Below are positions 57,538 to 64,000 of a stretch of 64,000 bases of DNA, piece after piece (position 1 is the first letter of the stretch; every line of letters begins with the position of its first letter). Made by a program: the position numbers and the translations under genes. Source of the stretch: Nocardioides ungokensis (GTDB lineage Bacteria; Actinomycetota; Actinomycetes; Propionibacteriales; Nocardioidaceae); the NCBI RefSeq assembly GCF_013466985.1, contig NZ_CP059164.1, positions 3,481,001-3,545,000 on the forward strand. The letters are read 5' to 3'. The notes below the pieces were generated by a model that had not been told where the DNA came from, made no database searches, and saw only the letters and a program-made list of their open reading frames with translations.

Positions 57538-59013
57538 ATGAGCATCGTGGACAAGGCAGCACTCGGCGTCACGCCGGGCGCTCCGTTCGAACGACGCCCG
57601 AGATCACCGGAGCTCGTGCGCCACCTGCCGCTGCCGGAGCCGCGCCACAGTCACGTGCTCACGGCGACGCTGATGTTCGGTGACGCACTCGCCGTCGCCA
57701 CGGCCATGCTCGGCTGGCGGCTCCTGGTGGAGACTCCCGGGGACTTCGGGGTGCTCACCGCCCTGCCGGCCGTGTGGGTGACCCTCATGACGATCACCGG
57801 GTGGTACGCCCTCGTTCCCCGGAGGCGGCCGGAGCCGCTGCTGCGCATCGCCCTGATCCTCGGGGTCATCGGCTGGTGCCTCAACCAGCTGGCGGGGAGG
57901 CCCGTCGGCCCGGACTCGCTGGCCGTCGTCGCCACCATCGGAGTGCTCGGATCCCGTCTGAACCGACGCGTCCTGGACGCGTGGGCGCGTTACCGCGGGC
58001 TCGCCTTCCCCGGACGCAACCGCCGGGCGGTGGTGGTCGGACACGCGGGCGGGACGCGTCAGCTGATGGAGGATCTCGCCCGGAGCCGCGGCCGGGACCT
58101 CACCATCTGCGGGGCATGCCTGCTCGACGACGAGGACGCCGACACCGCCGAGCTCCCGGCCGGGCTCCCGGTCGCTGCGCAGCTCGAGAACCTCGAGGCC
58201 CTGGTCGGCTTCACCGGCGCCAACACGGTCGTCGTCCTCCCGTGCTCCCACCTGGACCCCGTCACCGTCCGACGCATCGGGTGGGACCTCGAGGCCGCAG
58301 GGACGGGCCTCCTCTTCGCCCCTGCGCTGAACCTCATCTCGACCGGCCGCACCGGCGTGCTGGACGCCGGGGGGCTGCCGATGGTCAGCGTGCACCCGGC
58401 ACGGCTCCAGGGTCCCGGCCGGGTGGTCAAGGAGCTGTGGGAGCGGGCAGCCGCCACCGTGGCGCTCCTGGCGCTCGCGCCGCTCCTGGGCGTGCTCATG
58501 CTCGCGGTCCGTCTCGACTCGGCCGGCCCTGCGATCTTCCGTCAGAGCCGCGTCGGCAAGGGGGATCGCCTGTTCCCCATGCTGAAGCTGCGCACCATGA
58601 CCGCCGACGCCGAGCAGCGCCGGGAGCAGCTCCTCGCGCAGAACGAGGTCGACGGGAACCTGTTCAAGATCAAGGTCGACCCCCGCGTCACCCGAGTGGG
58701 TCGCTTCCTGCGCCGCTCCTCGCTCGACGAGCTGCCGCAGCTGGTCAACATCGTGCTCGGCCACATGTCGCTGATCGGGCCGCGCCCCGCGCTGCCGCAC
58801 GAGGTGGCCGCCTACGACCACTCCGAGCGCCGGCGGCTCGTGGTCAAGCCCGGGCTCACCGGCCTGTGGCAGGTCTCGGGACGCTCGGACCTCTCCTGGG
58901 AGGAGTCGGTCCGGCTCGACCAGAGCTACGTCGACAACTGGTCGCTGAGGCTGGACCTGTCCATCCTGGTCCGCACCGTGCGCGCCGTCCTGGGCCAGCG
59001 CGGGGCGTACTGA
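57538..59013 (+). CDS. Polyprenyl-phosphate glycosyl-1-phosphate transferase (exopolysaccharide priming)
   Basis: 491 residues. N-terminal membrane helices and a nucleotide-binding-like middle (RRAVVVGHAGGTRQLMEDL), one more membrane helix (TVALLALAPLLGVLMLAVRL), then the catalytic bacterial sugar transferase domain: FRQSRVGKGDRLFPMLKLRT, FLRRSSLDELPQLVNIVLG, SLIGPRPALPHEV and KPGLTGLWQVSGRS. It links a sugar-1-phosphate to undecaprenyl phosphate at the membrane, the first step of surface polysaccharide assembly. ATG 57538 is adopted. Transcription probably under the regulators upstream. Confidence 0.9.
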   Translation: MSIVDKAALGVTPGAPFERRPRSPELVRHLPLPEPRHSHVLTATLMFGDALAVATAMLGWRLLVETPGDFGVLTALPAVWVTLMTITGWYALVPRRRPEPLLRIALILGVIGWCLNQLAGRPVGPDSLAVVATIGVLGSRLNRRVLDAWARYRGLAFPGRNRRAVVVGHAGGTRQLMEDLARSRGRDLTICGACLLDDEDADTAELPAGLPVAAQLENLEALVGFTGANTVVVLPCSHLDPVTVRRIGWDLEAAGTGLLFAPALNLISTGRTGVLDAGGLPMVSVHPARLQGPGRVVKELWERAAATVALLALAPLLGVLMLAVRLDSAGPAIFRQSRVGKGDRLFPMLKLRTMTADAEQRREQLLAQNEVDGNLFKIKVDPRVTRVGRFLRRSSLDELPQLVNIVLGHMSLIGPRPALPHEVAAYDHSERRRLVVKPGLTGLWQVSGRSDLSWEESVRLDQSYVDNWSLRLDLSILVRTVRAVLGQRGAY

Positions 59014-59023
59014 CCACCCCCGC

Positions 59024-60235
59024 TCAGCGACGGGGCAGCAGCACCTCGAGGCCGCTCGAGGGGTCCTCACCGAGGATCCGGCCGCCGAGGGCCTCCACGG
59101 CCGAACGTGCCTGGTCCAGCCGGCTGGCGGTGTCGTCGACCGGGGCGCCGTACATCGAGCCCTGCGAGGACACCTTGACGCGGAGGTGCCCGGCGTCCTG
59201 GCCCTGGAAGACGATGCGCACCGGCCCGGTGCCACGGCGCACCACGTGCGCCAGGACGAGGTCGAGCACGTGCTCGATCGGGCCGGGGGTGTAGGTGAGC
59301 GAGAGGTCGCCCTCGACCGACGCCGAAAGAGTCCGGTCGCGAGCGGCCAACCGGTCGGCCCAGCGCTGGGCCAGCTGCGTGGAGAGGTCGACCAGGGGCT
59401 GCTCGGCCCCCTCGACCAGGGTGCCGCTGCGCGAGAGCGCGACCAGCTCGCCGGCCACCGCGTTCATCTCGTCGACTCCGGCGAGCCCGCGCACCGCGGT
59501 CGCCTGCACGTCCTCGGGCACGTCGTCGCGGAGGGTGAGCTCCTCGAGCTCCAGCCGCAGCCCGGTGAGGGGGGTGCGCAAGACGTGGGAGGCGTGCTCG
59601 GCGAAGTCGCGCTCACGCCGCAGCCGGTCCTCCAGCTGGGCCGCGCTGGTCGCGAGCGCCTGGGAGATCGCCCGGGCCTCGGGGATGCGGGTCCGTGGCA
59701 GGTCGAGGTCGAAGCGACCGCGACCCAGCGCGGCCGCCGCCACGGCGAGCTGCTGGAACGGCGCCGAGAGCGCCCGGGAGACGGCGTACCCGATGGTGCC
59801 CGCCACGACCGCGATCATCAGGAACAGCACCAGCACCGAGCCGACGTCGCGCCCCAGGATGTCCCGGACCACCTCGGGCGACTGGCTGACCGTGACCGTG
59901 CCGCCCTCGACTGTCTGGCTCGCGGCCAGGTCACCGGCCGCCCCGTCGGCGCCCTGGTAGTCCTTGCCGTGCACGACCACCGGGGCACCGTCCCGGGGTG
60001 CGTACGCGAGGCGGCCGTCCGACGCCACCAACCCTTCGAGCAAGCCGCGGTCGACCGCGCCACCGTCGCCCTGCTGCGTCGTCACGATCTGGGCGACCAG
60101 CGCCGCCTGCTGCTGGAGATGGGCGCTCTCCTGCTCGCGGATCAGGTCGCGCAGCACGAAGGCACGCACGACTCCGGCACCGAGGAGGAGCAGGACCGAG
60201 AGGACGATGAAAGAGAGGGTGAGGCGGTTACGCAT
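59024..60235 (-). CDS. Sensor histidine kinase with degenerate ATPase domain
   Basis: 403 residues. Two membrane helices (LSFIVLSVLLLLGAGVVRAF and VLVLFLMIAVVAGTIGYAV) bracket a short external sensor. A HAMP region follows (ALSAPFQQLAVAAAALGRG), then the H box FAEHASHVLRTPLTGLRLEL. The ATPase domain lacks the usual Asn and both Gly boxes: DLVLAHVVRRGTGPVRIVF and LRVKVSSQGSMYGAPVDD stand where they should be. It may act as a phosphatase or sensor rather than a kinase. Start overlaps the upstream OmpR regulator by eight bases, so the two are one unit. Confidence 0.85.
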   Translation of the reverse strand: MRNRLTLSFIVLSVLLLLGAGVVRAFVLRDLIREQESAHLQQQAALVAQIVTTQQGDGGAVDRGLLEGLVASDGRLAYAPRDGAPVVVHGKDYQGADGAAGDLAASQTVEGGTVTVSQSPEVVRDILGRDVGSVLVLFLMIAVVAGTIGYAVSRALSAPFQQLAVAAAALGRGRFDLDLPRTRIPEARAISQALATSAAQLEDRLRRERDFAEHASHVLRTPLTGLRLELEELTLRDDVPEDVQATAVRGLAGVDEMNAVAGELVALSRSGTLVEGAEQPLVDLSTQLAQRWADRLAARDRTLSASVEGDLSLTYTPGPIEHVLDLVLAHVVRRGTGPVRIVFQGQDAGHLRVKVSSQGSMYGAPVDDTASRLDQARSAVEALGGRILGEDPSSGLEVLLPRR

Positions 60236-60926
60236 CGGGCTGGCCGCCCTCGAGGCGGAAACCCACCCCCCGGACAGCCACGACCCGCTCGGTCACACCG
60301 ACGCCTTCCAGCTTCTGACGCAGCCGGCCGATCGTGACGTCGAGCGTCTTGGTCGAGCCGTACCAGTTCTCGTCCCACACGTCGGCCATCAGGCGGTCGC
60401 GCGACACGACCTTGTCGCGGTTGGCGGCGAGGATGTTGAGGACCTCGAACTCCTTGCCGGTCAGCGAGACCTCGTCCTCCCCGACGTAGACCCGGCGCGC
60501 GGGGACGTCGATGCGCAGCCCGGGGTCGGTGTCCTCCGCCATGGCGATGCCGTTGGTGGAGGCGGTACGTCGCAGCAGGGCGCGGACGCGCGCCTGAAGC
60601 TCGGCCAGGCCGAACGGCTTGGCCAGGTAGTCGTCGGCGCCGTAGTCCAGGCCCACGACCCGGTCCAGCTCGCCCGCGCGGGCGGTGACGATCATGATCG
60701 CCCCGGCGTAGCCCGCGTCTCGGGCCTGCCGGCAGACCTCCAGCCCGTCGACGTCCGGAAGCCCGAGGTCGAGGATCACGACCTCGACGGGGTCGGCTGC
60801 CAGCGCGTCCAGGGCCCGCTGCCCGGTGTCGACCCAGGACACCTCGTAGCCCTCTCTCTCGAGGGTGCGCACGAGGGGAAATGCGATGTCCTCCTCGTCC
60901 TCGACCACCAGGACCCGTTGTGCCAT
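60228..60926 (-). CDS. OmpR/PhoB-family response regulator
   Basis: 232 residues from ATG 60926. Receiver: RVLVVEDEEDIAFPLVRTL, VVILDLGLPDVDGLE with the phospho-Asp, MIVTARAGELD and DDYLAKPFGLAELQ with the Lys. The winged helix is EVSLTGKEFEVLNILAANRD and KTLDVTIGRLRQKLEG. It overlaps the downstream kinase gene. Targets unknown. Confidence 0.92.
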   Translation of the reverse strand: MAQRVLVVEDEEDIAFPLVRTLEREGYEVSWVDTGQRALDALAADPVEVVILDLGLPDVDGLEVCRQARDAGYAGAIMIVTARAGELDRVVGLDYGADDYLAKPFGLAELQARVRALLRRTASTNGIAMAEDTDPGLRIDVPARRVYVGEDEVSLTGKEFEVLNILAANRDKVVSRDRLMADVWDENWYGSTKTLDVTIGRLRQKLEGVGVTERVVAVRGVGFRLEGGQPDA

Positions 60927-60994
60927 GGGAGGGAGCATAGGGCCCGCGACCCCCGGGACGCGGGCAAAGCCACCCGAGCCGCCGACCGGGATCG

Positions 60995-61519
60995 TCATGC
61001 CCGCGCCACCCGCCTGCGTCCCACCAGCAGCGCGAGCACGAGTGCCAGCGCGCCGATCGCGAGGGCTCCCTGCGCGAAGGCCCGGCTCGAGTCGACGAGG
61101 GCGAGGTAGACGTAGCCGACGTAGGGCAGCGCGGTCACGACGCGCTGCTCGGTGGGACGGTCCAGCGGGAGCGTCCACGGATCGGGAGCGGGTCGCGCGT
61201 CGGCGCGGGTGTGGGCGCGGTCGCCGTCGATGGACACGATGCGGCGAGTGACACGGCCCTCGACACCGGCCTCGGACGGGGGCCGGAAGGTGATCACGTC
61301 ACCGGCGCGGAGGTCGCTGGCGGGCACCTTCCGCTCCAGCACGACCGCGCCCCGGCCGATGGCCGGCGCCATGTCGTCGTTGGTCACGACGTAGCGCTCG
61401 AGGCCGAGACAGATCGGGAGCAGGGCCAGCACCGTGACCGGCATGAAGACACCGAGCACGACGAGGATCCGGCTCCACCCCGAGGGGGCCGGCTGCGAGG
61501 GGGAGACGACGATCTCCAT
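60995..61519 (-). CDS. S26 signal peptidase-like protein without the catalytic Ser
   Basis: 174 residues from ATG 61519. Membrane helices lie at both ends (LVVLGVFMPVTVLALLPICL and ALAIGALALVLALLVGRR), as in SipW-type signal peptidases. The S26 beta-fold is VVTNDDMAPAIGRGAVVLER, then ASDLRAGDVITFRPPS and VTRRIVSIDGDRAHTRAD. In active enzymes the first of these reads SxM with the catalytic Ser; here Asp takes that place. So it should not cleave peptides by the normal mechanism. It may have a scaffold role, or be miscalled by one base. Confidence 0.7.
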   Translation of the reverse strand: MEIVVSPSQPAPSGWSRILVVLGVFMPVTVLALLPICLGLERYVVTNDDMAPAIGRGAVVLERKVPASDLRAGDVITFRPPSEAGVEGRVTRRIVSIDGDRAHTRADARPAPDPWTLPLDRPTEQRVVTALPYVGYVYLALVDSSRAFAQGALAIGALALVLALLVGRRRVARA

Positions 61520-61823
61520 CCGAGCCTCTTTCCCGAGAAAGCAGTGACGGGGCGGGTTGCCCGCCCGGCGCCCCCCGGCGCCGGGGCGGGCACACCTCCC
61601 CATGGCGGACGGCTCCGGAGGCACTCCCTCCCGGCTGCCTCCGGACGTCCATCCCCCGATGGTGCGCCGGTCGACCGCGCTCCCCCCCGGGGCACGACGA
61701 CCGGCTGTTCACGAAACTCTGTCCAGGCCCTGCTGGGGCACAACGTTAGGGCCCGGGGCGCCACGACAGATGCACAGCCGGTCCACATCATCTCCACGAT
61801 TCGGTAACAACCGCGGGGTCGGG
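61520..61823. other. Intergenic stretch without recognised features
   Basis: No gene supported. It lies between the S26-like gene start and the end of the LigD polymerase gene on the same strand. Confidence 0.4.
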
Positions 61824-62750
61824 TCACCCGACCGTGAACAGGTCTCCGAGGTCCTCGACCCGGGCGAGCACCTCGTCGTAGCGGAACTGCTCGATGCCGA
61901 GGGGGTCGTCCGCCCCGGCCTCGACCTCGTCCCAGGAGACGGGAGTGGCCACGAACGGGCGGTCGCGGCCGCGCAGGGAGTACGGCGAGATGGTGGTCTT
62001 CGACCCGGCGTTCTGCGACCAGTCCAGGAAGACCTTGCCGGACCGCCGGGCCTTGGTCATGGTCGCCGTCACCAGCTTCGGGTGCTCGCCCTGCAGCTCC
62101 TCGGCCACCTCCCTGGCCAGCGCCGTGGAGTCGTCGGACGGCATCCGGCGCGGCAGGTCGGCGTACAGGTGCAGGCCCTTGCTGCCGCTGGTGACGGGCT
62201 TCGCACCCAGGCCTCGCTCGGCGAGCTTGTCGCGCACCAGCAGTGCGACCGTGCAGCACTCGTGCAGGCCCGCCGGCTCGCCCGGGTCGAGGTCGACCAC
62301 GAGCCGGTCGGCGTTGCGTGGCCGACCGTTGCGACCCACGGTCCACTGGTGGACGTGCAGCTCGAGCGCGGCGAGGTTCACCAGCCAGGTGAGGGTCGCC
62401 AGGTCGTCGACGACCGGGAAGGTGAGGGTGTCCGCTCCCCCGTCGCGTGCCGACCGCGCGGCCCGGGAGCCGGTGGTCGGCACGGTCACGGTGCGCACCC
62501 AGGAGGGCGTCCCCGCCGGGACGTTCTTCTCGAAGAAGCTCGCCCCCTCCACCCCGTGCGGCCAGCGGATCCGGGTCACGGCCCGGTCCGCGAGGTGCGG
62601 AAGCATCGTGGGCGCGATCCTCGCGTAGTAGTTGAGCACCTCGCCCTTGGTGGTCCCGGTGCGCGGGTAGAGCACCTTGTCGAGGTTGCTGATCCGCAGC
62701 GTGCGGCCCTCGACGTCGACGAGGACCTCCGCTGCCTCGGCCGGGCTCAT
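61824..62750 (-). CDS. ligD: LigD-type DNA polymerase/primase domain protein
   Basis: 308 residues from ATG 62750. Archaeo-eukaryotic primase fold of LigD PolDom: LRISNLDKVLYPRTGTTKGE, then FFEKNVPAGTPSWV, RLVVDLDPGEPAG with the metal Asp pair, TSGSKGLHLYADLPR, FLDWSQNAGSKTTISPYSL and VSWDEVEAG. It is a stand-alone polymerase domain, working with Ku and a separate ligase in non-homologous end joining. It overlaps by four bases with the L,D-transpeptidase gene upstream (ATGA); the ligase gene is one further along. Confidence 0.9.
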   Translation of the reverse strand: MSPAEAAEVLVDVEGRTLRISNLDKVLYPRTGTTKGEVLNYYARIAPTMLPHLADRAVTRIRWPHGVEGASFFEKNVPAGTPSWVRTVTVPTTGSRAARSARDGGADTLTFPVVDDLATLTWLVNLAALELHVHQWTVGRNGRPRNADRLVVDLDPGEPAGLHECCTVALLVRDKLAERGLGAKPVTSGSKGLHLYADLPRRMPSDDSTALAREVAEELQGEHPKLVTATMTKARRSGKVFLDWSQNAGSKTTISPYSLRGRDRPFVATPVSWDEVEAGADDPLGIEQFRYDEVLARVEDLGDLFTVG

Positions 62751-63457
62751 CGCCCGATCGCGATGACCGGCACCCGGTCGGCGTCGAGCCGCGCCATCAG
62801 GCCGCGCAGGAAGGGGCGCGGGGCGCTGACGCAGCCGGCCGTCGCGCCGGATCCGTTCACGTGCAGGAAGATCCCGGCGCCTCGGTGCCGGACCTGGTGG
62901 GAGTTGAAGCCGGTGACGATGGAGTACTCGTACTGCACCGGGTAGTCGGTCAGCCGCTCCGAGCTGTTCGGGTCGCTCGCCGGCAGCCGCCACCGGAACC
63001 CGCCCTGGCTCTTGTTGCGGTAGCGGTTGTAGAACTGCGACCTGTTGTCCTCGACCCAGAAGTCGCCGCGGCGGATCTTCCGGTAGTCCAGGCTCCATCC
63101 GTCCTGGCGGGTGTGCGTCCCGAAGGCCGACGGGAGGCCGAACGTGCCGAGCGGCGTCGTCCCGGTGCCCTGCCGCCGCTGGTCCGCGACCACCAGCCCG
63201 CCGTACCCGATCCGGCCATCGGTGGCGCGCAGGCGCCGGACCCAGTCGCCGTTCCGCTTCACCCAGAACGTCACCCGGGCGTGGTAGCCGCTGGTGTGGT
63301 TGACCGTGACCACCTGGCGGGTGCCGGGCCGCAGCTGCACCGTCACTCCGTCGAGGTGCACCTGGCTCCCGGACGCCAGGGACGGGGAGGCAGCGGGGAC
63401 GAGGACGATCAGCAGGGCGGTGGCCAGCAGGGCAGCGAGCTTCGACACGGGGAACAA
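62747..63457 (-). CDS. L,D-transpeptidase-like secreted protein
   Basis: 236 residues with a signal peptide (MFPVSKLAALLATALLIVLV to SPSLASG). The catalytic part has GTGTTPLGTFGLPSAFGTH and IFLHVNGSGATAGCVSAP with the His and Cys of the YkuD fold. It would cross-link or edit peptidoglycan outside the cell. Placed between the LigD polymerase and ligase genes and overlapping the polymerase start, so it shares their transcript in spite of a different cellular site. Confidence 0.85.
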   Translation of the reverse strand: MFPVSKLAALLATALLIVLVPAASPSLASGSQVHLDGVTVQLRPGTRQVVTVNHTSGYHARVTFWVKRNGDWVRRLRATDGRIGYGGLVVADQRRQGTGTTPLGTFGLPSAFGTHTRQDGWSLDYRKIRRGDFWVEDNRSQFYNRYRNKSQGGFRWRLPASDPNSSERLTDYPVQYEYSIVTGFNSHQVRHRGAGIFLHVNGSGATAGCVSAPRPFLRGLMARLDADRVPVIAIGR

Positions 63458-63496
63458 CGTACGACGTCAGGCGCGGCCACGTCAGTGGGCGGGCCG

Positions 63497-64000
63497 TCAC
63501 CCCAGGTCGTCAGGCGCCAGGTCCGACCGGACGCCCTGGTAGGACGGCTGGCGCAGCCGCTGGTGCCGGGACGTGTGGTGGGTGTCGACGTCGACGACCA
63601 CCACCGGCTCCACCCAGTGCGTGCCGAGGGCGTCGACGCGCGGGACCTCGTCGGCGAAGGGGCTGTCGGACCGGGCCAGCGGAGCCAGCAGCTCGGCGAG
63701 CATCGCACTCGTCCGGCCGGCGATCCCGCTGCCGACGCGGCCCCGGTAGAGAAGCCCGTCGGCGGTCGGCTCCCCCACCAGCAGGGCCGCGAGCCGGCTG
63801 GTGGTGCCCTCCTGCGGGCGCCAGCCGCCGACGACGTACGACAGCCGCTGGCGATGGGCGAACTTCAGCCAGTGCGGGCTGCGCTGGCCGAACGTGTAGC
63901 GCGAGGTCAGCCGTTTGCTGACGATGCCCTCGAGCCCCTGCTGCCGGGTCGCGTCGAAGAGCATCGGCCCGTCGTCGTAGGCCGCGGGGACCTGCCACCC
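63497..64000 (-). CDS. ATP-dependent DNA ligase (LigD ligase-type), C-terminal part, cut by window edge
   Basis: The frame enters from beyond 64000 with FDATRQQGLEGIVSKRLT (motif IV region, the EGIVSKR) and SRYTFGQRSPHWLKFAHRQR (motif V with the two Lys). It continues through the OB-fold (YVVGGWRPQEGTTSRLAALL, HWVEPVVVVDVDTHHTS) to a stop at 63497. A ligase of the LigD type sealing double-strand breaks with Ku. The N-terminal nucleotidyl-transferase motif I is off-window. Confidence 0.85.
   Translation of the reverse strand, partial: GWQVPAAYDDGPMLFDATRQQGLEGIVSKRLTSRYTFGQRSPHWLKFAHRQRLSYVVGGWRPQEGTTSRLAALLVGEPTADGLLYRGRVGSGIAGRTSAMLAELLAPLARSDSPFADEVPRVDALGTHWVEPVVVVDVDTHHTSRHQRLRQPSYQGVRSDLAPDDLG

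Noticed and set aside
1..64000. CRISPR array, tRNA or rRNA genes, insertion-sequence transposases
   Set aside because: I looked for regular direct repeats with spacers, cloverleaf-like T-arm sequences and DDE transposase motifs and found none I could support.

Overview
The window is high-GC (about 70%) actinobacterial DNA. Gene content and protein style suggest a Nocardioidaceae-like genome: a Tad-type CpaF ATPase, truncated globin, DivIVA-domain protein, DUF222/13E12 protein under a mycobacterial-type LexA box, LigD modules and a mycothiol-type MDMPI protein. It falls into two halves: a mobile, defence-rich insertion (about 380-35015) and ordinary host chromosome (about 35015-64000).

The insertion splits a cpaF gene. 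The N-terminal codons lie at 35013-35285 and the rest of the gene runs off the left edge at 385-1, both on the minus strand and joinable in frame. A large serine integrase sits against the right junction. Behind it are a short coupled gene, a Prim-Pol/ATPase replication protein, an iteron-like repeat cluster and three small zinc or hypothetical genes, so this end looks like the integration and replication core. I see no FtsK/Tra translocase or relaxase. The cargo, left to right, is: an inverted fragment of a divergent cpaF; a SIR2 protein; a C5-methyltransferase, nuclease and Vsr cluster; phage-tail and HNH remnants; a second Vsr, nuclease and C5-methyltransferase cluster; two paralogous double-domain tyrosine recombinases; a secreted lipase; a GIY-YIG protein; a coupled HNH and DGQHR pair; a giant GHKL-ATPase/DUF3883 protein; debris of a third methylase system; and a second GHKL protein.

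The chromosomal half holds a 2H phosphoesterase, truncated globin and DivIVA protein; a DUF4185 lipoprotein with an MMPL exporter; an SHS-type MFS transporter; an SOS-controlled DUF222 protein; an SigJ/SigG-like ECF sigma factor next to a broken RraA homologue; phosphotransferase genes and remnants; a cytochrome P450; an AGE-family epimerase; a HAD hydrolase; a histidine kinase flanked by two paralogous LuxR regulators next to a polyprenyl-phosphate sugar transferase; a second two-component system; an S26-like protein lacking the catalytic serine; and LigD polymerase and ligase genes split by an L,D-transpeptidase gene.

At least ten otherwise intact genes in both halves are broken by what amounts to a net single-base deletion. 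This pattern points to consensus indel errors as much as to real decay, and it limits how far 'pseudogene' can be claimed anywhere in the window.
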